In this document: in pieces, positions 25,123 through 32,982 of the stretch
How positions within the stretch are numbered: the first letter of the stretch is position 1
Layout of the letters: every line of letters begins with the position of its first letter
Source: JAGVJT01 sp964513205
GTDB lineage: Bacteria; Pseudomonadota; Gammaproteobacteria; Legionellales; Legionellaceae
Direction of reading: 5' to 3'
DNA: 64,000 bases
Assembly: GCA_964513205.1 (NCBI GenBank)
Contig: CAZELP010000002.1
Location: forward strand, 90,214 to 154,213
Made by a program: the position numbers and the translations under genes
The notes under the pieces: generated by a model
Database searches by the model: none
What the model was told of the DNA's origin: nothing
The model's input: the letters and a program-made list of their open reading frames with translations, nothing else

Positions 25123-25874
25123 TAGTATTTATAGCCCGTGTGTAACGCCACAATACCCCCGGTCAGATTTGTGTACGTGCATTGCGCAAATCCTGCTTCT
25201 TCAATCATGTTTTGTAATTCTGCTTGAGGGGGGTGCATGCGAATAGATTCGGCCAGATATTGATAACTATCCTGATCACCTGCAAACAAAGCGCCTAGAC
25301 GTGGCAATATTTGAAATGAGTATGCATCATAAAGTGGTTTTAAGCCAGGCAAAACTGGTTTTGAAAACTCTAAGATGAGGAGTTGTCCTCCGGGCTTGCA
25401 GACTCGATACATTGAGTTCAAGGCTTTTTGCTTGTCTGTGACGTTGCGCAGTCCAAATGCCATTGTGATGAGGTCAAATTGATTATCTGCAAAAGGTAAA
25501 CATTCTGCATTGGCTTGTACAAAGTTTATGGAAGAGTGTAGCCCTTTATCCACGAGTTTGTCGCGGCCAACATTGAGCATATCTCGATTGATGTCAGCCA
25601 AGACTACTCGACCCTCATGTCCGACTTTCTTACTGAGAAGATAAGTTAAATCACCACTTCCACCGGCAAGGTCGAGCACGCAGTGTCCTTTTCTTGCCGC
25701 GCTACAATGAATGGCAAACTGTTTCCACAAACGATGCACACCGAAAGACATCAGATCGTTCATCAGATCATAACGTTTGGCCACGGAGTCGAAAACTTGT
25801 TTCACTTTTTTTTGTTTGTCGCTCCAATCAACTGTTTCGAAGCCAAAATGTGTTTTTTTATTTGAGTCGGTCAT
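25122..25874 (-). CDS. ubiE: Ubiquinone/menaquinone C-methyltransferase UbiE
   Basis: UbiE performs the SAM-dependent C-methylation in ubiquinone (and, where present, menaquinone) synthesis. The 250-residue Rossmann methyltransferase has FDSVAKRYDLMNDLMSFGVHRLWK, the SAM loop LDLAGGSGDLTYLL, the family-specific FGLRNVTD, and the GGIVALHTGYKY C-terminus. All match standard UbiE. It is the first gene of ubiE-ubiJ-ubiB-tatA-tatB on the minus strand. A -10-like TAGAAT lies in the 62-bp gap upstream, without a good -35. Confidence 0.96.
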   Translation of the reverse strand: MTDSNKKTHFGFETVDWSDKQKKVKQVFDSVAKRYDLMNDLMSFGVHRLWKQFAIHCSAARKGHCVLDLAGGSGDLTYLLSKKVGHEGRVVLADINRDMLNVGRDKLVDKGLHSSINFVQANAECLPFADNQFDLITMAFGLRNVTDKQKALNSMYRVCKPGGQLLILEFSKPVLPGLKPLYDAYSFQILPRLGALFAGDQDSYQYLAESIRMHPPQAELQNMIEEAGFAQCTYTNLTGGIVALHTGYKY

Positions 25875-25936
25875 GGTGCCGCATTGTGCAAAGTATTTTG
25901 ATCAGAGATTCTAGCTGATCCTGATGCCAAGAGCTA

Positions 25937-26200
25937 CTATTGCGTCACGGGGGACGGGGGCGGCGGAGGATTATATGTTTGTGGTTTATTACTGGCGCCG
26001 GGTGTTAGGAGAGTTCCTGGTGGTGTTTGCTTGGAAAGCGGTGGTTGCGGGCCATAAACAGTCGGTGTGCTTGGAATGTTGGGATCTTGTTCGATAATTT
26101 CAGGCGGATTAGCCGCACCAGTCGGTGTACTATTATAGGTGTAGGCATACGCTGAAAGCGATTGAACAAACAAAATTGATATCAGCCATCGATTTTTCAT
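25937..26200 (-). CDS. Small exported proline-rich protein, unknown
   Basis: I do not recognise this 87-residue product. It has a clear N-terminal signal peptide (MKNRWLISILFVQSLSAYA). The rest is low complexity: 20 or more prolines, with Thr, Ser, Gly and Asn, ending in PPPPPSPVTQ. No cysteine or lipobox is present. No Shine-Dalgarno sequence is obvious before the ATG, which weakens the call; the signal peptide strengthens it. It sits between ubiE and a DUF1841 gene, all on the same strand with gaps of 62 and 42 bp. Such short proline-rich exported proteins may be envelope spacers or surface proteins, but no role is proposed here. Confidence 0.6.
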   Translation of the reverse strand: MKNRWLISILFVQSLSAYAYTYNSTPTGAANPPEIIEQDPNIPSTPTVYGPQPPLSKQTPPGTLLTPGASNKPQTYNPPPPPSPVTQ

Positions 26201-26242
26201 AGGGATAAAAAGAAAAAGTCATTTAGATTGGGTATAGATGAA

Positions 26243-26686
26243 TCAGCCCTTTTCGTCAAGTAGTCGTTTGCGACAGGCTGCTAGATAGGCGGCTTCGTCC
26301 GGGGGGGATTGTTCTTTTTCTGAGCGCCAAAGCGCTTCAGCCAAGCACTCTATCAATATGTGCTCCGCCTCTAATTTATCTGAGAGCTTGACACATAATG
26401 CTTTAAACACATCCTGAATACCTGTTGGTTTATCGAGTTCAATTTGATCTCGTGCGGCTAAATGTAATCCTAAATGTAAAAAAGGATTGGTTTCTCCGAG
26501 CTCAGGGAAATAGGGCGTATCGTGATTAAATTGAGCCTGATTGAAGAGATGGTGATATTCCGGATGATCCAAAATGACTTGCGCGAGCTGTTTCTCCAAA
26601 GGAGAGAGGGGCTCTTTGTTTAAGTATTTTGTCCAGCTTGTAAAGAATAAAGCTCGTGTATCACGAACGTGCTCACCGTAAAACAT
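26243..26686 (-). CDS. DUF1841 family protein
   Basis: This 147-residue cytoplasmic protein matches the DUF1841 pattern: an R-x-x-F-x-x-x-W-x-K-Y start (TRALFFTSWTKYLNKEPLSPLE), then ILDHPEYHHLF, and NPFLHLGLHLAARDQIELD. The family occurs widely in beta- and gammaproteobacteria. No function has been established to my knowledge. The conserved His-rich NPFLHLGLH could bind a metal, which is inference only. It ends 42 bp before the proline-rich gene and follows anmK by 73 bp on the same strand. Confidence 0.88.
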   Translation of the reverse strand: MFYGEHVRDTRALFFTSWTKYLNKEPLSPLEKQLAQVILDHPEYHHLFNQAQFNHDTPYFPELGETNPFLHLGLHLAARDQIELDKPTGIQDVFKALCVKLSDKLEAEHILIECLAEALWRSEKEQSPPDEAAYLAACRKRLLDEKG

Positions 26687-26759
26687 GGTCCAGATCTCAA
26701 ATCAGAAAGGCTGATGTTACCATGTCTTCAATATCTCGAGTAGTGCTTTAGGGAAAGCG

Positions 26760-28001
26760 CTATCTCGGATAAGCGATTTTTCCTCCTGCAAGTGGATAAG
26801 GTACACCGGTTGTTTTTGGAAAACTGAACGGATACATTTTTAATCGTCGCACAGCTAAATAAGCCATTAATTCGGCTTCGATGGCTTGATTTTTCCAGCC
26901 GAGCATATCGGCTGTGAGGACTTCAACGTTTTGTTTTTGTAGGTCTTGTAAACGTTTTTTTAGATGCGTGATAATACCTGGATGGTAAGCTCCTCCGCCA
27001 CACAAGACATATCGTTTTGGAAGATTAGAGTAACGTAAGAGTGATTTGACAATAGACTCTACTGTGAAGCCAACCAGTGTGGCACATGCGTCTTCTAAGG
27101 ACAATTGCTCAAGTTCAGGAATCCAAGCAAAATCATGTGTGTCTAATGCTGGATAGTCAGGGCGAATATGCATTTCTAGTAAGCATTCTAGTGTCGGTTG
27201 ATGTATTTTTCCATGGAGCGCATATCGGCCATCTCGATCCATGTGTTCTCGACCTTTCGTGGCTTGTTTGACATAACGATCCAATAAACAATTTCCTGGA
27301 CCTGCATCAAATCCAATGAGATCTTCAAGTTGCTGACTTAAAATTAAAGTCACATTGGCGATACCGCCAATGTTGATAACCCCAATCGGTAGCGTTTTAT
27401 CACGAATGGCAATGGCTCGATGATAAATCGGAGCGAATGGTGCTCCTTGTCCTCCGAGTGCAACATCTGCTGAACGAACATCGTAAATCACTTTCAAGTC
27501 AGTAGCATTTGCGAGCATTTCACCCAACCCTATCTGTATGGTTTTTTTTATTTTGGGTTGATGAAAAACGGTTTGCCCATGATAACCCACGCAATCTATA
27601 TGAGTTTCGGGGTAGTGTGTTCTGAATTTTTGGATTGCATCGATGTGTAATTTTGTTGAAAACTCCATGATCTTCGATAGCGTAAGGTGAGTTTCATCTT
27701 GCTGTAGCGTGTGATTCAAGCAGTCCAGTAGATTTGCTGATTTTTCGATATGATGTGTCGCAATGTATGTCTCAAAAAGATCAGCAAATTGATGTTCAGC
27801 TGCAATCAGATCGCCGTTTGCTTTTTGAATGGCATATTCCATTGCTTTCAGCAGTTGCTGTGCTTCTGATGAGTATGGAAAATGCAGATGTCCACATGGG
27901 ACAAGTTCATTTTCTCCATCTGTTTTGAGCAGCGCAACATCAATTCCATCCATCGATGTTCCGCTCATCATTCCAATCGCTTGTAAGATTTTATCCGGCA
28001 T
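26760..28001 (-). CDS. anmK: Anhydro-N-acetylmuramic acid kinase
   Basis: AnmK opens and phosphorylates 1,6-anhydro-MurNAc from recycled cell wall, giving MurNAc-6-phosphate. The 413-residue protein has the N-terminal GMMSGTSMDGIDVALL, then CVGYHGQTVFHQP, IGGIANVTLI, GFDAGPGNCLLD and the late CGGGAYH. All are AnmK signatures. It is about 45 residues longer than E. coli AnmK, the extra lying mainly in the first 130 residues (a charged, Glu/Gln-rich insert). The substrate comes from lytic transglycosylases such as the MltB-like enzyme in this window. A hairpin overlapping the stop codon (AGTGCTTT/AAAGCGCT, 26742-26761) may mark the message end. Confidence 0.95.
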   Translation of the reverse strand: MPDKILQAIGMMSGTSMDGIDVALLKTDGENELVPCGHLHFPYSSEAQQLLKAMEYAIQKANGDLIAAEHQFADLFETYIATHHIEKSANLLDCLNHTLQQDETHLTLSKIMEFSTKLHIDAIQKFRTHYPETHIDCVGYHGQTVFHQPKIKKTIQIGLGEMLANATDLKVIYDVRSADVALGGQGAPFAPIYHRAIAIRDKTLPIGVINIGGIANVTLILSQQLEDLIGFDAGPGNCLLDRYVKQATKGREHMDRDGRYALHGKIHQPTLECLLEMHIRPDYPALDTHDFAWIPELEQLSLEDACATLVGFTVESIVKSLLRYSNLPKRYVLCGGGAYHPGIITHLKKRLQDLQKQNVEVLTADMLGWKNQAIEAELMAYLAVRRLKMYPFSFPKTTGVPYPLAGGKIAYPR

Positions 28002-28027
28002 GAAATCACATCGATAATAAAATTAAA

Positions 28028-28036
28028 AGTATATCA
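28028..28036 (-). promoter_or_regulatory. Extended -10 promoter candidate for anmK
   Basis: On the minus strand the sequence TGATATACT lies about 26-35 bp before the anmK start. It is the same nonamer as the thiE candidate. No good -35 is present. The divergent promoter for the membrane-protein gene is about 40 bp away. Confidence 0.4.
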
Positions 28037-28072
28037 CCATAGCGTATGAGGAAACCACCATTGCTCGATGGT

Positions 28073-28101
28073 TTGATAAAGAAACATAAAGAATGTATAA
28101 T
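28073..28101 (+). promoter_or_regulatory. Near-consensus sigma70 promoter for the membrane protein gene
   Basis: -35 TTGATA (28073-28078) and a perfect -10 TATAAT (28096-28101) are 17 bp apart. The expected start is near 28108, giving a leader of about 44 nt. This is one of the best promoter matches in the window. Confidence 0.75.
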
Positions 28102-28151
28102 GGCCACTATGAAAAAATATTGTCTTTATGTCAAGTCATACGTGAATCATC

Positions 28152-29066
28152 ATGTTTTCTGATTCTATCCGTGAAAAACTGACTTTTTTCAAAGCGAATA
28201 TCGCTGATGCGAATCTGAAGCGAGTTAGGGTGGCATCAAGTAAAAATTTGATCACCTATCTCATAAATAATCCGAGCAAATCGAGTCGTCTAGATTTTAT
28301 GCGTTTGCCTTTGGGCATCATGAGTTTTACGCTTTATTATTCTCGTTTGCTGATCAATATGGCATTACTGATAGAGCGGCTTTGTGCCCGAGAATCGATG
28401 CATTCAAAATCATGCAAAGAGCTTTATTTTGCTATTTTATTGGATATGATGTGGGGAACTTGCAATTTGCTCCAATTTTTTTGGTGGGCTTTTCGTTATT
28501 CAAGAGCATTAGGATTGAGAGGAATGCAACTTGAATTTGCCTGTCAGATTATAGAATTTATTGTATTTTGCATTCAACATGGTGTTTTGGTGGAGGAATA
28601 TCAAGAAAAAATAAAAAAAGCCACTGCCGATGAACGAGCTGATTTAGAACAGGAATTATACCATGCTCAATTGCATTTTTTGCGAACCGCGGCGAGTCTT
28701 TTGCTCATGACATTGGCCATTGCCATGATTGCATTTTCCGTTGTGTCGATGCCTTTGTCGCCTGTTATGTTTGCAATTGCAAGCGTTGGAAGTCTGATGA
28801 GAATTTTAATTCAATTACATCAAGAAAAATCGATGAAAAATCATCATCAAAAGTCTAACTGTCGTGTGGATTGGGATGGATTCTTTGTGTCGTTTATTTT
28901 TATTCCAAGCTTGCTGCTTTTATTGGTCTATCCGCCTATTTTTGTTGGAATTCCTTTAATTTTGGGTTTAATTGCATTAAGGTATGCTTTTAATCAGTAT
29001 ATTTTTGTAGACAATCAAGAAATAGAAACTGTCGATGAGAACGCGATGGTATTATACCGTCAGTAG
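28152..29066 (+). CDS. Multi-pass membrane protein, unknown
   Basis: I do not recognise a named family. The 304-residue protein has a charged N-terminus (about 45 residues), then five to six hydrophobic segments: near residues 52-75 (RLPLGIMSFTLYYSRLL), 90-115, 125-145, 175-200, 202-220 and 245-285. A charged cytosolic loop lies at about 145-172, and a polar C-terminal tail follows. The R-L-P-L then YYSRLLIN start resembles a multi-pass protein type I associate with Legionella- and Coxiella-like genomes, though that memory is weak. It has its own near-consensus promoter. The ribosome-binding site is poor. It could be a secreted effector that inserts in host membranes, or an ordinary inner-membrane protein; neither is shown. 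Confidence 0.7.
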   Translation: MFSDSIREKLTFFKANIADANLKRVRVASSKNLITYLINNPSKSSRLDFMRLPLGIMSFTLYYSRLLINMALLIERLCARESMHSKSCKELYFAILLDMMWGTCNLLQFFWWAFRYSRALGLRGMQLEFACQIIEFIVFCIQHGVLVEEYQEKIKKATADERADLEQELYHAQLHFLRTAASLLLMTLAIAMIAFSVVSMPLSPVMFAIASVGSLMRILIQLHQEKSMKNHHQKSNCRVDWDGFFVSFIFIPSLLLLLVYPPIFVGIPLILGLIALRYAFNQYIFVDNQEIETVDENAMVLYRQ

Positions 29067-29139
29067 AATCTCCATATTCAATTCGATTAAAAAAATTGTA
29101 CTATAATTATCTATATTAGACTCAATTGGACCAATAGCC

Positions 29140-29934
29140 ATGGCGATAAGTGAAGCTGATTTGACGAAAATGAAAAACCAGTATAGGGATAAGGAGTATG
29201 AGGAGATTCTAGGTCTCAAGCCCGATTATACTGACAATGATTTAAGGAAAGCATATCTCAAATTGTCGAGGAAATTTCATCCTGACAACAATATAGCGCA
29301 GCCAGAACTATCAACTGCAATGTTTCAGATAATAAATGCATCATATGAAACGCTCAAAGAGCGAAGGGTCTCAGGTTTACCAATGGATGCTCTGCCACCC
29401 AGAGGAACGCCGCCTAGCGGAAATCAAGCATCGAATCAGTTTGAGAATGCGGTGGTTTTATTTAATCCCTCACCAGCTCCAATGCCAAGGCCAACGTCAA
29501 CGCCCACATCCACTCTGGTTGTGCCTGTTGAGGTCGGTAAGAGCAAAGCGGAGGAAAAAAAAGAACAAGAGCGAGAGGATGTAAATCGCGAATTGCTCGA
29601 AACGAATAAAGAGCTACTGGACGCTGAAAAAGATCCTTCGAAAAAAAAGTCGCCAGGTAATTATGCGGGGGGGACAGATGATCCTGCCTTCTGGATTCAA
29701 ATATACAAAGACACTCGCAGAGGCCTGGGGTACGATCAAAGTAGTTCTTCATCGAGCTCTCGTCCATCTGGATTGTCTGATTCGCAATTTTCACCGGCAA
29801 AGGCTTTGCAAGCAAATCGAGTTATGAATTCTTTGCCTGCACAGGGATCATCAGTTGGTGGTGCTCAGGCGGGCTCTGCTGCTGCCGCTTCTCCTGAGCT
29901 TATTGCGGCGGCCCCGATGATGATGGGAAGCTAA
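29140..29934 (+). CDS. J-domain protein with low-complexity C-terminus
   Basis: The 264-residue protein has an N-terminal J domain (about residues 18-75): YEEILGLKPDYTDNDLRKAY, then the essential HPD at 47-49 (RKFHPDNN). This tripeptide stimulates Hsp70 ATPase. There is no G/F region, zinc finger or substrate-binding domain of a true DnaJ. Instead a Pro/Thr-rich stretch (about 100-130), a charged Glu/Lys helix (130-165), a polyserine run (SSSSSSSR near 205) and an Ala/Gly-rich tail follow. It is alone on the plus strand, with a TATAAT at 29102-29107 upstream. The architecture fits a specialised co-chaperone or a translocated effector that recruits host Hsp70; both are inference. Confidence 0.78.
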   Translation: MAISEADLTKMKNQYRDKEYEEILGLKPDYTDNDLRKAYLKLSRKFHPDNNIAQPELSTAMFQIINASYETLKERRVSGLPMDALPPRGTPPSGNQASNQFENAVVLFNPSPAPMPRPTSTPTSTLVVPVEVGKSKAEEKKEQEREDVNRELLETNKELLDAEKDPSKKKSPGNYAGGTDDPAFWIQIYKDTRRGLGYDQSSSSSSSRPSGLSDSQFSPAKALQANRVMNSLPAQGSSVGGAQAGSAAAASPELIAAAPMMMGS

Positions 29935-29972
29935 GTCTGTTGGCAATTGGGGATGTCGAGTCAACAGACTTA
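29932..29972. terminator. Hairpin between convergent J-domain and GMP-reductase genes
   Basis: Perfect 11-bp arms TAAGTCTGTTG (29932-29942) and CAACAGACTTA (29962-29972) enclose a 19-nt loop. The left arm includes the J-domain stop codon. No T-run follows, so the terminator role is likely by position only. Confidence 0.5.
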
Positions 29973-29983
29973 ACGATCATTTC

Positions 29984-31006
29984 TTAGCTCGATACTTCCA
30001 TCAGTTTATGCGGTAAGCTTTCTGTTCTTCCTGCTGGTGTGACTTGGTAGTAATTCAGTTTGCGCTGAAGTTCGCTGATTGAGTCTGCGCCAGCATAAGT
30101 CAGCCCTGAACGAAGACCTCCAATAATGTCGGCAATAATCAAATCTTGCGCATCACGGTAGGGGACGTCTGTGGAAACACCTTCTGCAGTTTTCCATTCG
30201 TTCATTTGACCTAAGAAATCTTCTTGAGCTTCTCGGGAGGCCATTCCTCTGTAGCGTTTGACTGGCATTCCTTTTTCGTTGGTGATGACTTCTCCTGGCG
30301 TGGGTGTTGTGCCAGCAAGCATGCCGCCTATCATGACAAAGTCTGCACCAAAAGCGAGCGCTTTAACGACGTCTCCTGAAGTTCGAATTCCGCCATCAGC
30401 GACAATAGAGCGATCGGAGCGAGCGCAATCTTGGATACACGTCAGCATTGGCACACCAAAACCGGTCTTAATGCGTGTGCTACAAACAGAGCCACCGCCG
30501 ATACCGGCTTTAATAATATCTGCGCCACAGGAAGCTAAGTAATCAGCACCTGCATAAGTTGCGACATTTCCCGCCATGATACAACGAGATTCTCCCAACA
30601 ATTGACGTAAGTTTTTGAGTGTTTTTCCAACGTATTTTGCGTGTGCATGAGCGACATCAACACAAAAATAAACTGCCCCTGCATCACGCAGTGCTTCAGC
30701 ACGCTCTAAATCCGCTGTGCTACAACCAACTGAAACAAATACTTGACCTTCGCACGCTTTAAACTCTTCAATGTTGCGTTCAATAGTCAAGAAACGATGA
30801 AGCACGCCAATACCGCCTTTGTTGTGCATGAAATTTGCCATGCCGCTTTCTGTGATGGTATCCATGTTTGAACTCATGACCGGCAATTCAAGTTTCAGTT
30901 TATTCAGGCGATCGCTTGAACTGATATCGACAATGCGGCGTGATTCATGATGATTGTATGACGGAACCAGAAGGACGTCATCGTAAGTGAGTGCTAAATT
31001 GGACAT
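29984..31006 (-). CDS. guaC: GMP reductase (IMPDH/GMPR family, no CBS domains)
   Basis: GMP reductase converts GMP to IMP with NADPH, balancing purine pools. The 340-residue barrel starts LTYDDVLLVPSYN and has SSNMDTITE, an AGNVAT strand, and the catalytic cysteine loop GIGGGSVCSTR (Cys175). Near the end it has GADFVMIGGMLAG, RYRGMAS and DIIGGLRSGLTYAGA. The short length without CBS domains, the VPYRDAQDLI segment and the GLRSGLTY end favour GMP reductase over IMP dehydrogenase. However, the N-terminus and the GGGSVC loop (usually GPGSVC) are closer to IMPDH-like members, so IMP dehydrogenase remains possible. It follows the PIN-PhoH gene by 27 bp on the same strand. Confidence 0.82.
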   Translation of the reverse strand: MSNLALTYDDVLLVPSYNHHESRRIVDISSSDRLNKLKLELPVMSSNMDTITESGMANFMHNKGGIGVLHRFLTIERNIEEFKACEGQVFVSVGCSTADLERAEALRDAGAVYFCVDVAHAHAKYVGKTLKNLRQLLGESRCIMAGNVATYAGADYLASCGADIIKAGIGGGSVCSTRIKTGFGVPMLTCIQDCARSDRSIVADGGIRTSGDVVKALAFGADFVMIGGMLAGTTPTPGEVITNEKGMPVKRYRGMASREAQEDFLGQMNEWKTAEGVSTDVPYRDAQDLIIADIIGGLRSGLTYAGADSISELQRKLNYYQVTPAGRTESLPHKLMEVSS

Positions 31007-31033
31007 TTCGTATAAACCTCAGCTAAAGCGCAA

Positions 31034-32437
31034 TTATAAATGTTCTGCTGCATAATATGCAAGTCTTGAACGTTCTCCACGCGTTAACGTGATGTGCGCG
31101 CTGTGTTCCCAGTGTTTAAATCGGTCAACTGCAAACGTTAGCCCCGACGTTGTTTCACTCAGATAAGGCGTGTCAATTTGCTTGATATCGCCCAAGCATA
31201 CAATTTTGCTTCCTGGACCGGCTCGTGTCACCAATGTTTTTATTTGCTTGGGTGTGAGGTTCTGTGCTTCATCAATGATGATAAATCGATTTAAAAATGT
31301 TCGACCGCGCATAAAGTTAAGTGAACGTATTTTGATTTTGCTCTGTAACAGGTCGGATGTCGCCTCTCGTCCAAAGCCTCCACCCTCTTGCATTCCCTGT
31401 AAGACCTCAAGATTATCCATGAGCGCGCCCATCCAAGGCGTCATTTTCTCTTCTTCTGTTCCTGGTAGGAATCCAATGTCTTCGCCAACAGGAACCGTCA
31501 CTCTCGTCATGATGATTTCTGTGTAGCGGCTGTCGTCTAAAACTTGTGTGAGTGCTGCCGCAACCGTTAACAGTGTTTTTCCTGTTCCAGCGGATCCTTG
31601 CAGTGTGACGAAATCAATTTCGGGATCAAGGAGTACATTTAAGGCAAAATTTTGCTCGCGATTTCTTGCCGTAATTCCCCATACGGCATGTTTTTGCTGT
31701 GTATAATCACGGGCGACTTGCACTAGCGCATGCTCATCCTCAACTTGCCGCACTAGCGCTTGAAATTGATTGTCTTCTGTTGTGATGCCATCGTTGGGAT
31801 TCCACTCGCGCGTCAACGGTCCTTCGATTCGATAGAACGTATTGCCGTTTTCCTTCCATGAGGACATGTTTTTTGAATGTGAATCCCAAAATTCATTGGC
31901 CAATACATGCAATCCATTGTGCAATAAATTAACATCTTCAAGCACCTGGTCATTGTAATAATCTTCTGCTGGAATACCTAAAATGCCAGCTTTAATACGA
32001 AGATTGATGTCTTTTGAAACAATGACAACTTGTTGTTCTGGGCGTTTTTTTTGTAATCCGAGTGCGGTTTCTAGTAGCGTATTGTCAACATTGTGTCCCG
32101 GAATGGAGGAGGGTAGACAGTGTTCGAAATCATCTGTTTGGAAAAAAAGACGTCCAGAGCTTTTGAGCGCGCCAGCAGATTGATAGCTTGTGATGGGCAA
32201 ACCCGTGATTAACTGCTCGTGAGTTGCTTGCGCCATCAATTCTACCAGCATGCGGTTTGTTTGACGGACGTTGCGGGCAACTTCCGATATCCCTGTTTTA
32301 TGGCGATCGAGTTCCTCAAGAACAACCATCGGTAGATAAATATCATTGTCTTCAAAACGATAAAGTGCTGTTGGATCGTGCATGAAAATGTTAGTATCCA
32401 GTACGAACAACTTGGGTCCTTTCGGTTGCTGTCCCAT
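31034..32437 (-). CDS. PIN-PhoH family ATPase/ribonuclease
   Basis: This 467-residue protein fuses an N-terminal PIN nuclease domain (about residues 8-150) to a C-terminal PhoH-type P-loop ATPase (about 255-460). PIN acidic residues are visible at Asp14 (FVLDTNIF), Glu41-Glu42 and near Asp143 (VSKDINLR). The ATPase has Walker A GSAGTGKT (281-288) and Walker B FIIIDEAQNL. Such PIN-PhoH proteins (PhoH2/YlaK type) are described as RNA helicase-nucleases, and some pair with a small antitoxin; no antitoxin-like ORF lies upstream here. It has its own promoter and an AAGGA ribosome-binding sequence seven bases before the ATG. It is co-oriented with the GMP-reductase gene. Confidence 0.92.
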   Translation of the reverse strand: MGQQPKGPKLFVLDTNIFMHDPTALYRFEDNDIYLPMVVLEELDRHKTGISEVARNVRQTNRMLVELMAQATHEQLITGLPITSYQSAGALKSSGRLFFQTDDFEHCLPSSIPGHNVDNTLLETALGLQKKRPEQQVVIVSKDINLRIKAGILGIPAEDYYNDQVLEDVNLLHNGLHVLANEFWDSHSKNMSSWKENGNTFYRIEGPLTREWNPNDGITTEDNQFQALVRQVEDEHALVQVARDYTQQKHAVWGITARNREQNFALNVLLDPEIDFVTLQGSAGTGKTLLTVAAALTQVLDDSRYTEIIMTRVTVPVGEDIGFLPGTEEEKMTPWMGALMDNLEVLQGMQEGGGFGREATSDLLQSKIKIRSLNFMRGRTFLNRFIIIDEAQNLTPKQIKTLVTRAGPGSKIVCLGDIKQIDTPYLSETTSGLTFAVDRFKHWEHSAHITLTRGERSRLAYYAAEHL

Positions 32438-32469
32438 CCGACTATCCTTAATCCGGTTGTGAAGCTTTT

Positions 32470-32498
32470 ATTCTGCAAATCAGGGTAATTTTCGTCAA
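32470..32498 (-). promoter_or_regulatory. Candidate promoter for PIN-PhoH gene
   Basis: On the minus strand, -35 TTGACG and -10 CAGAAT are 17 bp apart. They lie about 33-60 bp before the PhoH start, in the 83-bp gap with smpB. Confidence 0.5.
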
Positions 32499-32520
32499 GT
32501 TTTATTTTGAGTAACTGAAG

Positions 32521-32973
32521 ATGAGCGAGAGCACAACAATTGTAATCAACAAAAGAGCTCGATTTGAATACACAATCGAAGATGAATTCGAGGCCGGTCT
32601 AGTTTTGGCAGGTTGGGAAGTGAAAAGTTTGCGTGCAGGTAAAATTAACCTGACAGACGCGCATGTCATCATCAAACGCCAAGAGGCGTGGCTTTTGGGC
32701 GCTCAAATTCAACCTTTACCAACTGCAGATGCACATAGTCAACCGGATGCGTCGCGCACAAGAAAATTACTTTTAAATCGTCGTGAGCTAAATCGTTTGA
32801 TTGGGCTGGTGGAAAGACAGGGATATACTTTAATCCCCTTGTCTTTATACTGGAAGCGTAACAAAATTAAAGCCAGAATAGCCTTGGCAAAAGGTAAAAA
32901 GCAGCATGATAAACGTGAGGCAACGAAAAAACGGGATTGGGAGCGTTCTTTGTCCCGCTTGATGAAACAATAG
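32521..32973 (+). CDS. smpB: SsrA-binding protein SmpB
   Basis: SmpB binds tmRNA and guides it to stalled ribosomes for trans-translation. The 150-residue protein has the beta-barrel core (NKRARFEYTIEDEFEAGLVL, then GWEVKSLRAGKINLTDAHV) and the basic C-terminal tail KGKKQHDKREATKKRDW that contacts the decoding site. The ssrA gene itself is not in this window. glmS follows by 9 bp. It is divergent from the PIN-PhoH gene, another RNA-related protein. Confidence 0.96.
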   Translation: MSESTTIVINKRARFEYTIEDEFEAGLVLAGWEVKSLRAGKINLTDAHVIIKRQEAWLLGAQIQPLPTADAHSQPDASRTRKLLLNRRELNRLIGLVERQGYTLIPLSLYWKRNKIKARIALAKGKKQHDKREATKKRDWERSLSRLMKQ

Positions 32974-32982
32974 GGAGAGGTT

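Noticed and set aside
28110..28163. 17-codon ORF (ATG 28110) overlapping the start of the membrane-protein gene
   Set aside because: It has no ribosome-binding sequence and begins at or before the predicted transcription start; probably chance.
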